From contig HF988080.1 in assembly GCA_000434635.1 (NCBI GenBank), positions 9,320 through 25,428 on the forward strand: a stretch of 16,109 nucleotides of DNA, given 5' to 3'. The translations under genes were made by a program, and so were the position numbers. This DNA comes from Firmicutes bacterium CAG:110. Lineage in GTDB: Bacteria; Bacillota; Clostridia; Oscillospirales; Oscillospiraceae. Every line of letters starts with the position of its first letter. Position 1 is the stretch's first letter. This document shows, piece after piece, positions 1-8,355 of the stretch. The notes under the pieces were generated by a model that saw nothing but the letters and a program-made list of their open reading frames with translations, did not search any database and was not told the DNA's origin.

Positions 1-9
1 GGTGAATTC

Positions 10-249
10 TTATACTTCCTTATACATGGCGGCGGCATCGTCCTTGCGGACGGTTTCCGCTACCTGAAGAACCTCCACGGTCACCGTCCGGGCGCCCATG
101 GAAATCTCGATTTTGTCCCCGACCTTTACGTCGTAACCGGCCTTGACCACGCGGCCGTTGACGCTGATGCGGCCGTTGTCGCAGGCTTCGTTGGCGACCG
201 TCCGGCGCTTGATCAGGCGGGAGACTTTGAGATACTTGTCAAGCCGCAT
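10..249 (-). CDS. rqcP: RqcP/YabO-type S4-domain RNA-binding protein
   Basis: This 79-residue protein is almost entirely one S4 RNA-binding domain. It opens with MRLDKYLKVSRLIKRRTVAN, followed by a GRISVNGRVVKAG turn and a VKVGDKIEI strand. Family knowledge: RqcP (B. subtilis YabO, Hsp15-like) binds obstructed 50S subunits carrying peptidyl-tRNA and works with RqcH to add C-terminal alanine tails in ribosome quality control. The ATG lies only 3 nt past the HU stop codon and has a weak ribosome binding site, so translation is probably coupled to HU. In related Firmicutes the next genes are yabP, yabQ and divIC, which would lie beyond the left edge of the window. Length and motifs are normal for the family. 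The function is inferred from homology. Confidence 0.9.
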   Translation of the reverse strand: MRLDKYLKVSRLIKRRTVANEACDNGRISVNGRVVKAGYDVKVGDKIEISMGARTVTVEVLQVAETVRKDDAAAMYKEV

Positions 250-252
250 CGC

Positions 253-528
253 TTACTTCGCCACGATGTCCTTCAGAGCCTTGCTTGCCTTGAAGGCAGG
301 AACGCGGGTGGCGGGGATCTCGATGGCTTCCTTGGTGTGGGGGTTGCGGCCAACGCGGGCTTCCCGCTCCTTGGTCTCGAAGGTGCCGAAGCCGGAGACC
401 TGCACCTTGTCGCCCTTCACCAGAGCCGCGGTAACGGCGTCAATGGCGGCGTTGATGACCCGCTCGGTGTCCTTCTTGGTCAGGCCGGCGCCCTCGGCGG
501 CGGCAGCAATCAGTTCAGTTTTGTTCAT
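253..528 (-). CDS. hup: HU family nucleoid-associated DNA-binding protein
   Basis: A 91-residue HU/IHF-family protein, close to the usual 90. It starts MNKTELI and has an N-terminal helical dimerisation half (about 1-45), then VSGFGTFE (44-51) and the DNA-binding arm with the R61-N62-P63 tip, ending in VPAFKASKALKD. HU dimers bend and compact DNA without strong sequence specificity and assist replication and recombination. An AGAGGA ribosome binding site precedes the ATG at a normal distance. The gene has its own strong promoter just downstream of the flippase gene, which fits the high expression expected of HU, and it is probably co-transcribed with rqcP. The placement beside yabM and yabO homologues is typical of Clostridia. 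Confidence 0.96.
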   Translation of the reverse strand: MNKTELIAAAAEGAGLTKKDTERVINAAIDAVTAALVKGDKVQVSGFGTFETKEREARVGRNPHTKEAIEIPATRVPAFKASKALKDIVAK

Positions 529-588
529 GTTTATATCCTCTTTTCTGAAAGTGAAAATATTTTTGAAAGCGTTGTTTAGATTAACATA

Positions 589-618
589 ATTCTACCCAAA
601 TTGCAAGAGATTTTTCAA
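589..618 (-). promoter_or_regulatory. Probable sigma-A promoter of the HU-rqcP unit
   Basis: Read on the minus strand there is a -35 box TTGAAA (613..618), an 18-nt spacer and a -10 box TAGAAT (589..594), each matching consensus at five of six positions. Transcription would start near 582, leaving a leader of roughly 50 nt before the HU start codon. It lies in the 96-nt gap between the flippase stop and the HU start, so HU can be expressed independently of the long upstream operon. The assignment is by inspection only. Confidence 0.6.
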
Positions 619-624
619 AAAAAC

Positions 625-2232
625 TCACAGCTTCAGGATTTTTGCGATTTTTTCGCCCTTTGGCAGCAGCAGACAGTCCTCATGGGTGATGACTTTGAAC
701 TTTACGGCGGTAAAGAAATAGCTGACGACGCCCACCAGAACCGGCACGGCGCACAGAATCAGGCGGCCTGTGCCGATCTCCCGCACGCCGACGGCTTTCA
801 GCGCCCACAGTGCGCCCCATGCGAGAACGCCCATCACCGCCGCGGCGAAGAAGGAACGCAGAAGGTTCGGCAGGATCGCGGGCGGCTTCGGCAGCAGACG
901 GCGCATGGACAGGATGTTCAGGATACTGATGACCACATAGCCCATCAGCAGGCCGGTAGGCGTACCCAGAATGTTGATAAGCGGCATTCCCGCCAGCACG
1001 TACACCGCCACCAGATTCACAACGCCGCCGATCAGCATGTTGATGACCGGCCGACCGGCGTGGCCGTGGGCCTGCATGATGGCCGTGGAGACCAGCACCA
1101 AAGCGTTAAAGATGATGGTAAAGCCCAGAACTGTCATCAGCCGGGTAGCCATTGCCAGATTTCCGCCGGAATATCCCCCCAGCAGAGCGGTAATCGGCTC
1201 GGCCAGCAGGGCGAGGCCGAAGGCACAGGGCATGGCGATCAGCCCGGTGATCCGCACGGCGGATTCCTCCGTGGCCTTGGCTTCATCATCGCCGCAGAGG
1301 GTCAGGTGGGAAGTGATGGCGGGAATGATACTGATGGTAATGGGGGTGATGAAGGCGCAGGGCATGTTGAAAATGGTCAGGCACATGCCGTAAACGCCCC
1401 GCATGGTGTCGGCGGCGGACTGGGTGTAGCCCAGATTCAGCAGCTGTCCCATGTAAATCTTGGTTTCCAGCATGGTCATCAGCTGCAAGGCGGCGGAGCC
1501 GAAGGTGATGGGAATGGCGATGGCCAGCAGCCCCCGGGCAGTCTCCCGGTAGGAGCGGGGCTCTTCCTCCGTCTGGGGCAGAAGAGCGTAGCTCTTCCGG
1601 AAGCGGCTGAACAGATAAATTGCCGAGACAAGGCAGCTTGCCGTGACACCCAGAATCGCGCCGCCCGCGGCCAGCGGAATTTCGTTGGTCATTTTCAGGA
1701 TCGCCAGCGCCGCGCCCATGCCCACGATCAGCTTCACCACGGCCTCCAGCACCTGAGAAACGGAGGTGGGCAGCATGTTCCCCTGCCCCTGAAAGAAGCC
1801 ACGGTAGGTGCTCATGACACAAATCAGCAGCACGCAGGGGCCGAGGCACCCAATGGCCGCCCATGCGTCGGGCTGGTTCTGGAAGGCGGCCAGCTGGCGG
1901 CAGAACACCGTCATCAGCAGACTGCCCGCAATGCCCAGCGCCAGAAAAATGCCTCGTGCGGTATGGTAAATCCGCCGCACCTGATTGTAGTGGTCAAGGG
2001 AGCTTGCCTGCGAGATCATCCGGCTCATGGCAACGGGCAGTCCGGCGGTGGAGATCATCAGCAGCACGTTATAGATGTCGTAGGCCGTGTTGAAGTAGCC
2101 GAAGCCCTGCTCGCCGATGATGGCGTTGAGGGGAATTTTGTACAGAGCGCCGATGACCTTGACAATGGCCGTTGCCATTGCAAGCAGCGCGGTGCCCTGA
2201 AGAAAATTCTGCTTTTTTTGCATATCAGACAT
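625..2232 (-). CDS. SpoVB/YabM-type oligosaccharide (lipid II-like) flippase
   Basis: A polytopic membrane protein of 535 residues from the chosen start, in the MurJ/SpoVB/MATE-like (MOP) superfamily. The N-terminus has the hallmark FLQGTALLAMATAIVKVIGA and LYKIPLNAIIGEQGFGYFN stretches, followed by about 14 hydrophobic segments and a charged C-terminal tail. Relatives move lipid-linked sugars or peptidoglycan precursors across the membrane; SpoVB is needed for spore cortex and YabM sits beside yabO in B. subtilis. An in-frame ATG exists at 2280, but it lies inside the preceding gene. The ATG at 2232 has a good AGAAAGG site 8 nt upstream, so it was chosen. It follows the amidohydrolase after 31 nt and precedes HU. 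Which flippase paralogue it is (YabM, SpoVB or another) cannot be settled here. Confidence 0.88.
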   Translation of the reverse strand: MSDMQKKQNFLQGTALLAMATAIVKVIGALYKIPLNAIIGEQGFGYFNTAYDIYNVLLMISTAGLPVAMSRMISQASSLDHYNQVRRIYHTARGIFLALGIAGSLLMTVFCRQLAAFQNQPDAWAAIGCLGPCVLLICVMSTYRGFFQGQGNMLPTSVSQVLEAVVKLIVGMGAALAILKMTNEIPLAAGGAILGVTASCLVSAIYLFSRFRKSYALLPQTEEEPRSYRETARGLLAIAIPITFGSAALQLMTMLETKIYMGQLLNLGYTQSAADTMRGVYGMCLTIFNMPCAFITPITISIIPAITSHLTLCGDDEAKATEESAVRITGLIAMPCAFGLALLAEPITALLGGYSGGNLAMATRLMTVLGFTIIFNALVLVSTAIMQAHGHAGRPVINMLIGGVVNLVAVYVLAGMPLINILGTPTGLLMGYVVISILNILSMRRLLPKPPAILPNLLRSFFAAAVMGVLAWGALWALKAVGVREIGTGRLILCAVPVLVGVVSYFFTAVKFKVITHEDCLLLPKGEKIAKILKL

Positions 2233-2263
2233 GGTTTCATCCTTTCTGCGGGGGAATGCAGGG

Positions 2264-3580
2264 TCACTTCGTTTCTTCAAACAGCCGGGGGATGGCGTAT
2301 TCGGTCAGCTCCTCCACGACCTTCTTCATGTCGATGGTGGGGAAGCAGCCGTTTTCGTAGAGGATTTTGCCCCGCACCATGGTCATGGCCACGTCGCCGC
2401 CCTTGGCAGACCAGACGAGACCGTTCAGAACATTGTGGCAGGGGATCAGATGGGGGGCGGAAAAGTCGATGAGCGCGATATCCGCGTCCATGCCAACCTG
2501 AAGCATTCCGCATTCCTTAGCGCGTCTCTGCGCCTGCGCGCCGGAGACAGTCGCCATCATCAGGGCGGCGGGAGACGGGAGGGCGGCGGGATTGCCGCTT
2601 TCCTTCCGGGCGGACATGGCGGCAAAGCGCATGACCTCGAACATGTCCAAGTTGCCGCACTCGATGGCGCCGCCGGTGCCGAGGGCTACGTTCATCCCCG
2701 CCTTGACGGATTCCAGAATAGGGGTGGAGGACTGGCCGTTTTTGTAGGCGGACACGGGGGTCGCCACGGCGCAGACGCCCTTCTTCCCCAGCAGTTTACG
2801 CTCGTCCTCGGTTAAATATGTACAGCCTGCAGCAGTGGTGGGGCGGCTGAATACATTGTGGCAGTTTAACAGCTCGCCGGGGTTCATGCCGGTGCGCTCC
2901 AGACAGGAGTCCACTTCGCTCTGGGTCTCCGCAAGATGCAGCTGCATTCCCAGATTCTGCTCTGCGGCGTAGCCCACCAGACCTTCCCAGAGCCGGTAAT
3001 TGCTGATGTACTCGCCGTAGATTCCGGCGTCAATTTTGATGCGGCCGCCGTCAAAGCCGTTCCACTTCTCCGTGACCTTTACCAGCTCCCGGCACTGCTC
3101 GTCGGTCTCGAAGTCGAAGTCCTCGTTCTCGTCGATGAAGCGATAGCTGGACAGCGCCAGATTGGCCTTGATGCCGGACTCCGCCACGGCCTCGGCGGTG
3201 GCGTTGGGGTAGTAATACAAGTCGGAAACCGAGGTAACGCCGAAGCGCAGGCACTCGGCGATGGCGAGAGATGCCGCCGCTTTGGCGCTGCGGGAGTCCA
3301 TTTTCGCTTCCTTTTGCAGCAGCGCCTGAAGGGCTTCGGTGTTGCCCAGATCGTCGGTGAAGCACCGCAGACTGGCAGTCGCCAGATGGGTATGGCAGTT
3401 GATGAGACCGGGGATAGCCACCATGCCGGTGCCGTCCACAATGGCCTTGGGCGCTTCGGCAGGGGGCTTTCGCTCAATGGAGACGATCTTCCCGTCCTCG
3501 ATGCCGATATAAGCGCCAAAAATGACCTCCATCCGGGGGTTCATGGTCACGGCTGTAACATTGGAAATGAGGGTGTCCAA
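2264..3580 (-). CDS. ATZ/TRZ (MTA/SAH deaminase-like) amidohydrolase homologue with incomplete active site
   Basis: The 438 residues follow the cytosine-deaminase-like amidohydrolase fold from end to end: an N-terminal beta-sandwich start (MDTLISNVTAVTMNP), IPGLINCHTHLA with metal ligands H63 and H65, QLHLAET with H215 and E218, then NLDMFEVMRFAA and a C-terminal sandwich strand. Two family-invariant positions are changed. The AHC motif reads AGC (G252 replaces the catalytic His) and LGTDG reads LGTGG (G303 replaces the metal-binding, catalytic Asp). The usual HNPxSNxKL segment is also degraded to ATPVSAYKN. By family knowledge such a protein should not perform normal hydrolytic deamination, so it may have a different activity or a non-catalytic role. 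The start is TTG at 3578..3580, preceded by AAGGAAG 9 nt away. It sits 32 nt after hemZ, in the operon. The reading frame is intact, so it is not an obvious pseudogene. Confidence 0.85.
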   Translation of the reverse strand: MDTLISNVTAVTMNPRMEVIFGAYIGIEDGKIVSIERKPPAEAPKAIVDGTGMVAIPGLINCHTHLATASLRCFTDDLGNTEALQALLQKEAKMDSRSAKAAASLAIAECLRFGVTSVSDLYYYPNATAEAVAESGIKANLALSSYRFIDENEDFDFETDEQCRELVKVTEKWNGFDGGRIKIDAGIYGEYISNYRLWEGLVGYAAEQNLGMQLHLAETQSEVDSCLERTGMNPGELLNCHNVFSRPTTAAGCTYLTEDERKLLGKKGVCAVATPVSAYKNGQSSTPILESVKAGMNVALGTGGAIECGNLDMFEVMRFAAMSARKESGNPAALPSPAALMMATVSGAQAQRRAKECGMLQVGMDADIALIDFSAPHLIPCHNVLNGLVWSAKGGDVAMTMVRGKILYENGCFPTIDMKKVVEELTEYAIPRLFEETK

Positions 3581-3612
3581 ATTGGCACACTTCCTTTCGT
3601 ATAGCGTGGGCG

Positions 3613-5046
3613 TTATTTTGCCCCATCCGCCATGAGACGGAACAGCTCCTGCTTCTGCTCCAGTACGCCCGAGAGCATTTCGATGTACTGTTCGGGGAAT
3701 TTTGGGTTATGGAACCGGCGGAGGGTGCCGTCGGGGAGATTGACCTTGTTCATGCCTCCGCCGCCAAGAGAGAGGATGGTATGCACTTCCTCCATCATGT
3801 AGATGTTGTACAGGCAGTCCAGATTGTCCCGGCTCCAGCCCACGTTCTCGAAGCTGCCGGACATGTATTTCTGGCGGTAGAGGTAATAGGGCTTGTAGCC
3901 CAGCGCCCGGAGGGTCTGCTCCCCGTAGGCGACCATTTCGGCGACGTCCCCGGCGGAGGGGAGATTCTCCCGCCTTTCAAACAGGTCGGCTCCTTTTTTC
4001 AGGGCGAGGGTGTGGACGGTGATGTTGGCGGGGTTCAAAGTCGCCACGGCGTCCAGACTGCGGCGGAAGCCCGCCGTGCTGTCCGCGGGAAGACCCGCAA
4101 TCAAATCCATATTGATGGCACTGAAACCTGCATCCGCCGCTTCGCCGTAGGCGCGAAGCACGTCCGCCGCCTTGTGGGGCCGCCCGCAGGCGCGTAAGAC
4201 GGCGTCCTCCATGGTCTGGGGGTTGATGCTCATGCGGTCAGCGCCGCCGGAACGGATAACTTGAAGCTTCTCCAGATCCAGCGTATCCGGGCGGCCGCCC
4301 TCTACGGTGAATTCCACGCACCGGGACAGATCGAAATTGTCCCGTATGACGCCCAGCAGGCGCTCCATCTGAGGGGCGGAGAGGGTCGTGGGGGTGCCGC
4401 CGCCGATGTAGAGGGTGCGGATAGTTCTCCCGGACTGCGCCAGAAGTCTGCCCGTGACCGCAATTTCCTGTTCCAGCGCCCGCAGATAGGATTCCAGCAG
4501 TTCCGTTTTCCTGCCGATGGTGCGGCTGACGAAGCTGCAATAGGTGCAGCGGGTGGGGCAGAAGGGGATGCCGACGTACAGCGACAGATCGCTGGGCTGC
4601 AGCATATTCACCGCCCGGACTGTGGAGACCGAGCAGTCGATGGCCAGCCTGCGGCGGTCGTCGGTGACGTAATACACGTCCCGCAGCAGCCTGTCCGCGG
4701 ATTTAGGGCTGCCACCCTCCAGCAGATGCTTGGTAGTGATTTTCGTGGGTCGGACGCCGGCCAGTGCGCCCCATGGGGGCGTAACGGGCAGCAGCTGTTT
4801 CGCGGCCAGATAATAGCTCTGCTGCAATGCCCGGCGGCGCAGTCGGACGGTTTCGTCCGCCGCCTTGATCCGCCGGGTAGCCGCGGCAGTGGTGCCGTTT
4901 ACAGTGATTTTCGTGACGGCGGTAAGCCAGACCTTTCCCCGGTGGAGGGACGAAACCGCCTCCCCTTCCGTGTTGTCGGGAAACAGGGACAGCTGTAACT
5001 GCTCCACAGCATAGCGGTCGTCATGACCGTGTAGTGTCAGTTTCAT
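3613..5046 (-). CDS. hemZ: Radical SAM coproporphyrinogen dehydrogenase-like protein HemZ
   Basis: A 477-residue protein with an N-terminal extension of about 150 residues typical of HemZ, then a radical SAM core. The 4Fe-4S motif is GIPFCPTRCTYCSF (C163, C167, C170; CxxxCxxC), followed by YIGGGTPT (213-220) and the HemN-like MSINPQTM and INMDLIAGLP stretches. HemZ/HemN proteins are assigned the oxygen-independent conversion of coproporphyrinogen III to protoporphyrinogen IX; in Clostridia lacking full haem synthesis the true substrate is uncertain. The ATG has a GAGG site and lies 11 nt after the metallo-hydrolase gene. A rel-dtd-MBL-hemZ order is common in Clostridia, which supports the HemZ call over HemW. 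Confidence 0.9.
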   Translation of the reverse strand: MKLTLHGHDDRYAVEQLQLSLFPDNTEGEAVSSLHRGKVWLTAVTKITVNGTTAAATRRIKAADETVRLRRRALQQSYYLAAKQLLPVTPPWGALAGVRPTKITTKHLLEGGSPKSADRLLRDVYYVTDDRRRLAIDCSVSTVRAVNMLQPSDLSLYVGIPFCPTRCTYCSFVSRTIGRKTELLESYLRALEQEIAVTGRLLAQSGRTIRTLYIGGGTPTTLSAPQMERLLGVIRDNFDLSRCVEFTVEGGRPDTLDLEKLQVIRSGGADRMSINPQTMEDAVLRACGRPHKAADVLRAYGEAADAGFSAINMDLIAGLPADSTAGFRRSLDAVATLNPANITVHTLALKKGADLFERRENLPSAGDVAEMVAYGEQTLRALGYKPYYLYRQKYMSGSFENVGWSRDNLDCLYNIYMMEEVHTILSLGGGGMNKVNLPDGTLRRFHNPKFPEQYIEMLSGVLEQKQELFRLMADGAK

Positions 5047-5057
5047 AAGAACCTCGG

Positions 5058-5648
5058 TTATCGTAGATAAGGGTTATACCGCTTTTCCTCCGCCAGCGTC
5101 GTATCCATGCCGTGGCCGGGGTAGACCCGGTAGTCGGCGGAAAGCCCCGCCAGACGGCGCAGAGAAGCCCGCATGGCCGCGTCGCTGCCGCCGGGAAAAT
5201 CGGTACGGCCGCAGGAACCGGCAAACAGGGTATCCCCGGAGAACATGGCGTCGTCAATGAGCAAGCACACGGAGCCGGGGGTATGGCCGGGGGTGCGGAT
5301 AACGGAGATCGTCAGCCCCGCGAGGTGCAGGGTATCCCCCTCGTCGTAGGTTTTGGTATAGTAGAGCGGCCCCGCCGTCATCTGGGGCGGCATGGTCAGC
5401 TCGTCGGCGCAGAGATAGACGTCGCAGCCGGTCTCGGCGGCAATCTCCTTTACGCCGCCCACATGATCAAAGTGCCCGTGGGTCAGGAGAATCGCTTCCA
5501 CGGTCAGCCTCAGCGCGTTCACCTCGCTCAGCACCTTTTCCGGGGTGTAGCCGGGGTCGATGACACAGCAGGTCTCCGACGCACTGTCGTGGACGATGTA
5601 GCAGTTGGTTCCGTAAGCCCCAAGGGTCAGCGTGTGAATGTTCAGCAT
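5058..5648 (-). CDS. Glyoxalase II-like metallo-beta-lactamase-fold hydrolase
   Basis: A 196-residue single-domain MBL-fold protein. The metal-binding set is complete: THGHFDH (H57, H59, D61, H62), PGHTPGS (H122), SGDTLFAGSCGRTD (D139) and YPGHG (H179). Spacing and the GRTD signature resemble the hydroxyacylglutathione hydrolase branch rather than true beta-lactamases or RNases. It probably hydrolyses a thioester or similar small substrate in the cytoplasm; the substrate cannot be read from sequence. It has a clear AGGTGAT ribosome binding site and lies 27 nt after dtd and 11 nt before hemZ, so it is part of the operon. This MBL gene recurs between dtd and hemZ in many Clostridia. Confidence 0.9.
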   Translation of the reverse strand: MLNIHTLTLGAYGTNCYIVHDSASETCCVIDPGYTPEKVLSEVNALRLTVEAILLTHGHFDHVGGVKEIAAETGCDVYLCADELTMPPQMTAGPLYYTKTYDEGDTLHLAGLTISVIRTPGHTPGSVCLLIDDAMFSGDTLFAGSCGRTDFPGGSDAAMRASLRRLAGLSADYRVYPGHGMDTTLAEEKRYNPYLR

Positions 5649-5675
5649 ACTATCACCTACCGGGTGTGAATTTTG

Positions 5676-6143
5676 TCATTTTCTTCTGGGGGTGTCCATC
5701 AGCTGCTCCGTGTCCAGAATCAGGGTCACGGGGCCGTCGTTGACGGATTCCACCTTCATGTCCGCGCCGAAGCGGCCGTGCTGAGGGGGATACCCCAGAC
5801 TGGCGCAGTCGGCGAGGAACTGCTCATACAGCCGCTCCCCCAGTTCCGGGTTCGCAGCGTCGGTAAAGCTGGGGCGGCGGCCCTTGCGGCAGTTGCCGTA
5901 GAGAGTGAACTGGCTCACCACCAGCACCTCGCCGCCCACCGCGTCCAGTCCCAGATTCATTTTGTCGTTTTCGTCGGTAAAAATCCGGAGTCCCAGCGCT
6001 TTTTCTGCCAGATACCGGCATTCCTTTTCGGTATCGTCGGGGCCGACACCGAGAAGGATGAGGAAGCCTTTTCCGATTTTTCCCACCACCTCGCCGTCAA
6101 TGGCGACGGCGGCGGAATTGACTCTTGTCAGTACAGCGCGCAT
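5676..6143 (-). CDS. dtd: D-aminoacyl-tRNA deacylase (DTD)
   Basis: A 155-residue protein of standard DTD length. It begins MRAVLTRVNSAAVAIDGEVV and carries the two diagnostic motifs: SQFTLYGNCRKGRRPSF (the SQxxLY active-site motif) and VNDGPVTL (the NxGPxT motif with the cis Gly-Pro dipeptide that excludes L-amino acids). DTD releases D-amino acids, and glycine from tRNA-Ala, from mischarged tRNAs, acting in translation proofreading. The ATG is preceded by AAGGAGAG and lies 13 nt after rel. The rel-dtd pairing is conserved widely in Firmicutes. Nothing unusual is seen in it. Confidence 0.96.
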   Translation of the reverse strand: MRAVLTRVNSAAVAIDGEVVGKIGKGFLILLGVGPDDTEKECRYLAEKALGLRIFTDENDKMNLGLDAVGGEVLVVSQFTLYGNCRKGRRPSFTDAANPELGERLYEQFLADCASLGYPPQHGRFGADMKVESVNDGPVTLILDTEQLMDTPRRK

Positions 6144-6156
6144 AGCGTCTCTCTCC

Positions 6157-8349
6157 TTAATTCTGTCCTCTGCGGGAGCCGACCACGTCCCGGATGTTCA
6201 GCAGCTTCGTCCGCACAGATTCCAGCTCCGCCACGTCCTTGACTTCAAACCGGATGGTGATGGCGCTGCGGCCGCCGGGCAGGTCTTTGCCGCTCATTTC
6301 CTTGACCCGGACGCGGGCGGTGGACAGCACCATGGCCACGTCCAGAATCAGCCCATCACGGGTGATGCAGTCCAGCTCCAGCGTGGTCTCAAAGGGCTGC
6401 TCTTCCTGCGTCGCCCAGCGGACGCGCACCCAGCGGGCGGCCTGACGGGGATCTTCCCGGCTCTGGGCGTTGGGGCAGTCCGCCCGGTGGATGCTGACGC
6501 CGAAGCCCTTGGTGATGAAACCCACAATGGGGTCGCCGGGGACGGGGGTGCAGCATTTGGCGAACTTGATCATGCAGGAATCGATGTCCTCCACGATGAC
6601 GCCGTTGACCGCGTGGCGGTTCTGGATGACCGCTTCGGAATCGGGGCGGAAGCGCAGGGGACTTTGGGGCAGCTTTTCCGCGGTCTGCTGCTTCAGAGCC
6701 TTGTTGATATCGTCCCGGATGCGGCCGACGGCCTTGGCGGCGGTCAGCCCGCCGTAGCCGATGGCGGCGAACATATCGTCCCAGGTGTCGAAGGACAGCT
6801 TTTTTAGGAGCTGAGCTTCCAGCTCGGGGTCGGTGGCGGCGGTGATGGGCAGCCCCACCCGCTTCATTTCCGACTCGAAGGACGCCTTGCCGTGGACGAT
6901 GTTTTCCTCCCGCTTCTCCTTCTTGAACCACTGCTTGATCTTGGTTCTGGCCTGATTGCTCTTGCAGATGGTCAGCCAGTCCCGGCTGGGGCCTTTGGCG
7001 GATTTGGAGGTCAGCACCTCCACAATATCGCCGTTTTTCAGGGTGGTGTCGATGTTGGCGATGCGGTTATTCACCTTCGCGCCGATCATGGAATTTCCCA
7101 CGCCGGAATGGATGGCGTAGGCAAAATCGATGGGCGTGGAGCCGGCGGGCAGGGAGACGATCCGTCCCTTGGGGGTGTAGACGAACACCTCGTCGTCGAA
7201 CATGTCGATCTTCATGGACTGGACGAACTCTTCCGCGTCGGAATCCTGCTGGCTTTCCAGCAGGCGGCGCACCCACTCGAAGTCCTTCTCCGTACCCGTG
7301 CCGGTGCCCTGCTTGTACTTCCAGTGGGCGGCGATACCGTATTCGGCGGTCTCGTGCATCTGCCATGTGCGGATCTGCACCTCGAAGGGGATGCCCTGAG
7401 AGCCGATGACGGTGGTGTGCAGGGACTGGTACATGTTGGGCTTGGGGGTGGAGATATAGTCCTTGAACCGTCCCGGCACCAGACTGAACAGGTCGTGGAC
7501 ATGCCCCAGCACGTTATAGCAGTCGGGGATGGTGTCCACAATGACCCGGAAAGCGTAAATGTCGTACAGCTCGTCAATGGTCTTGCCCTGGGCGAGCATC
7601 TTGCGGTAGATGGAGTAGACGTGCTTGATCCGTCCGTAGGTGGTGTTGTGGATGCCCACGGAGGTCAGGCGCTGGGTGATCTTGTCCTGGATGGTGCGCA
7701 TAAAGGCCTCGTCCTTCTCCTTGTGGGCCTGAAGGTAGGACATGATCTCGTTATACTCCATGGGCGCGAGGTAGCGCAGAGCGGTATCCTCCAGCTCCCA
7801 CTTGATCTTCTGCATACCAAGGCGGTGGGCAAGGGGCGCATAGACGTCCATTGTCTCCCGGCACTTCTGAATCTGCTTTTCCGGCGTCTGGTACTGCATG
7901 GTACGCATGTTGTGGAGCCGGTCGGCGATTTTGATCAGCACCACCCGGATGTCCTTGCTCATGGCCATGAACATCTTGCGCAGATTCTCCATCTGCGCCT
8001 GCTCGGAGGAGGAGAAGTTTGCCCGGGTCAGCTTTGTGACGCCCTCCACCAGCTCCGCCACGGTGGGGCCGAAGATTTTTTCAATGTCCTCATGGGAGGC
8101 ATCGGTGTCCTCGATGCAGTCGTGGAGCAGGGCGCCCAGAATGGCGTCGCAGTCCAGCCCCATCTCCGCCACGATCTGGGCGACCGCCAGCGGGTGGATG
8201 ATGTAGGGGGAACCGTCCTTCCGTTTTTGCAGCTTGTGCTTCTGGTTGGCGTAATCCACGGCACGGTCGATGAGCGCCATGTCCGCGCCAGGCAGGTGCT
8301 TTTTGATTGCGTCGCACATGGACGCGTAATGTTCTTCAAAGGATTCCAT
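6157..8349 (-). CDS. rel: Bifunctional (p)ppGpp synthetase/hydrolase (Rel)
   Basis: This is a full-length RSH enzyme of 730 residues. The N-terminal HD hydrolase domain shows H52, H76-D77 and E80-D81 (LLHDCIEDTD) plus ADRLHNMRT. The synthetase domain has YDIYAFRVIVD, RFKDYI (294-299), PNMYQSLHTTV and EVQIRTWQMH. The RxKD form of the loop (R294, K296, D297) is the one seen in bifunctional enzymes rather than monofunctional RelA. A TGS domain (FVYTPKG, about 389-450), a conserved-Cys region (KCCTPVPGDPIVGF) and a C-terminal ACT domain (about 655-730) follow. The enzyme makes and degrades the stringent-response alarmone in response to ribosome state. Its ATG comes 6 nt after the recJ stop, with the ribosome binding site inside recJ. 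In Bacillus apt lies between recJ and relA; here it does not. Confidence 0.97.
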   Translation of the reverse strand: MESFEEHYASMCDAIKKHLPGADMALIDRAVDYANQKHKLQKRKDGSPYIIHPLAVAQIVAEMGLDCDAILGALLHDCIEDTDASHEDIEKIFGPTVAELVEGVTKLTRANFSSSEQAQMENLRKMFMAMSKDIRVVLIKIADRLHNMRTMQYQTPEKQIQKCRETMDVYAPLAHRLGMQKIKWELEDTALRYLAPMEYNEIMSYLQAHKEKDEAFMRTIQDKITQRLTSVGIHNTTYGRIKHVYSIYRKMLAQGKTIDELYDIYAFRVIVDTIPDCYNVLGHVHDLFSLVPGRFKDYISTPKPNMYQSLHTTVIGSQGIPFEVQIRTWQMHETAEYGIAAHWKYKQGTGTGTEKDFEWVRRLLESQQDSDAEEFVQSMKIDMFDDEVFVYTPKGRIVSLPAGSTPIDFAYAIHSGVGNSMIGAKVNNRIANIDTTLKNGDIVEVLTSKSAKGPSRDWLTICKSNQARTKIKQWFKKEKREENIVHGKASFESEMKRVGLPITAATDPELEAQLLKKLSFDTWDDMFAAIGYGGLTAAKAVGRIRDDINKALKQQTAEKLPQSPLRFRPDSEAVIQNRHAVNGVIVEDIDSCMIKFAKCCTPVPGDPIVGFITKGFGVSIHRADCPNAQSREDPRQAARWVRVRWATQEEQPFETTLELDCITRDGLILDVAMVLSTARVRVKEMSGKDLPGGRSAITIRFEVKDVAELESVRTKLLNIRDVVGSRRGQN

Positions 8350-8355
8350 TTTGAT

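Noticed and set aside
2233..2280. Upstream ATG giving a sixteen-residue longer flippase
   Set aside because: It overlaps the preceding gene and adds a charged extension; the internal ATG has the better ribosome binding site and matches the family N-terminus.
601..2472. A 623-codon open frame on the plus strand opposite the flippase
   Set aside because: Low-complexity His/Gln/Gly-rich translation, no family features, and fully overlapping the flippase; it is a reading-frame shadow.
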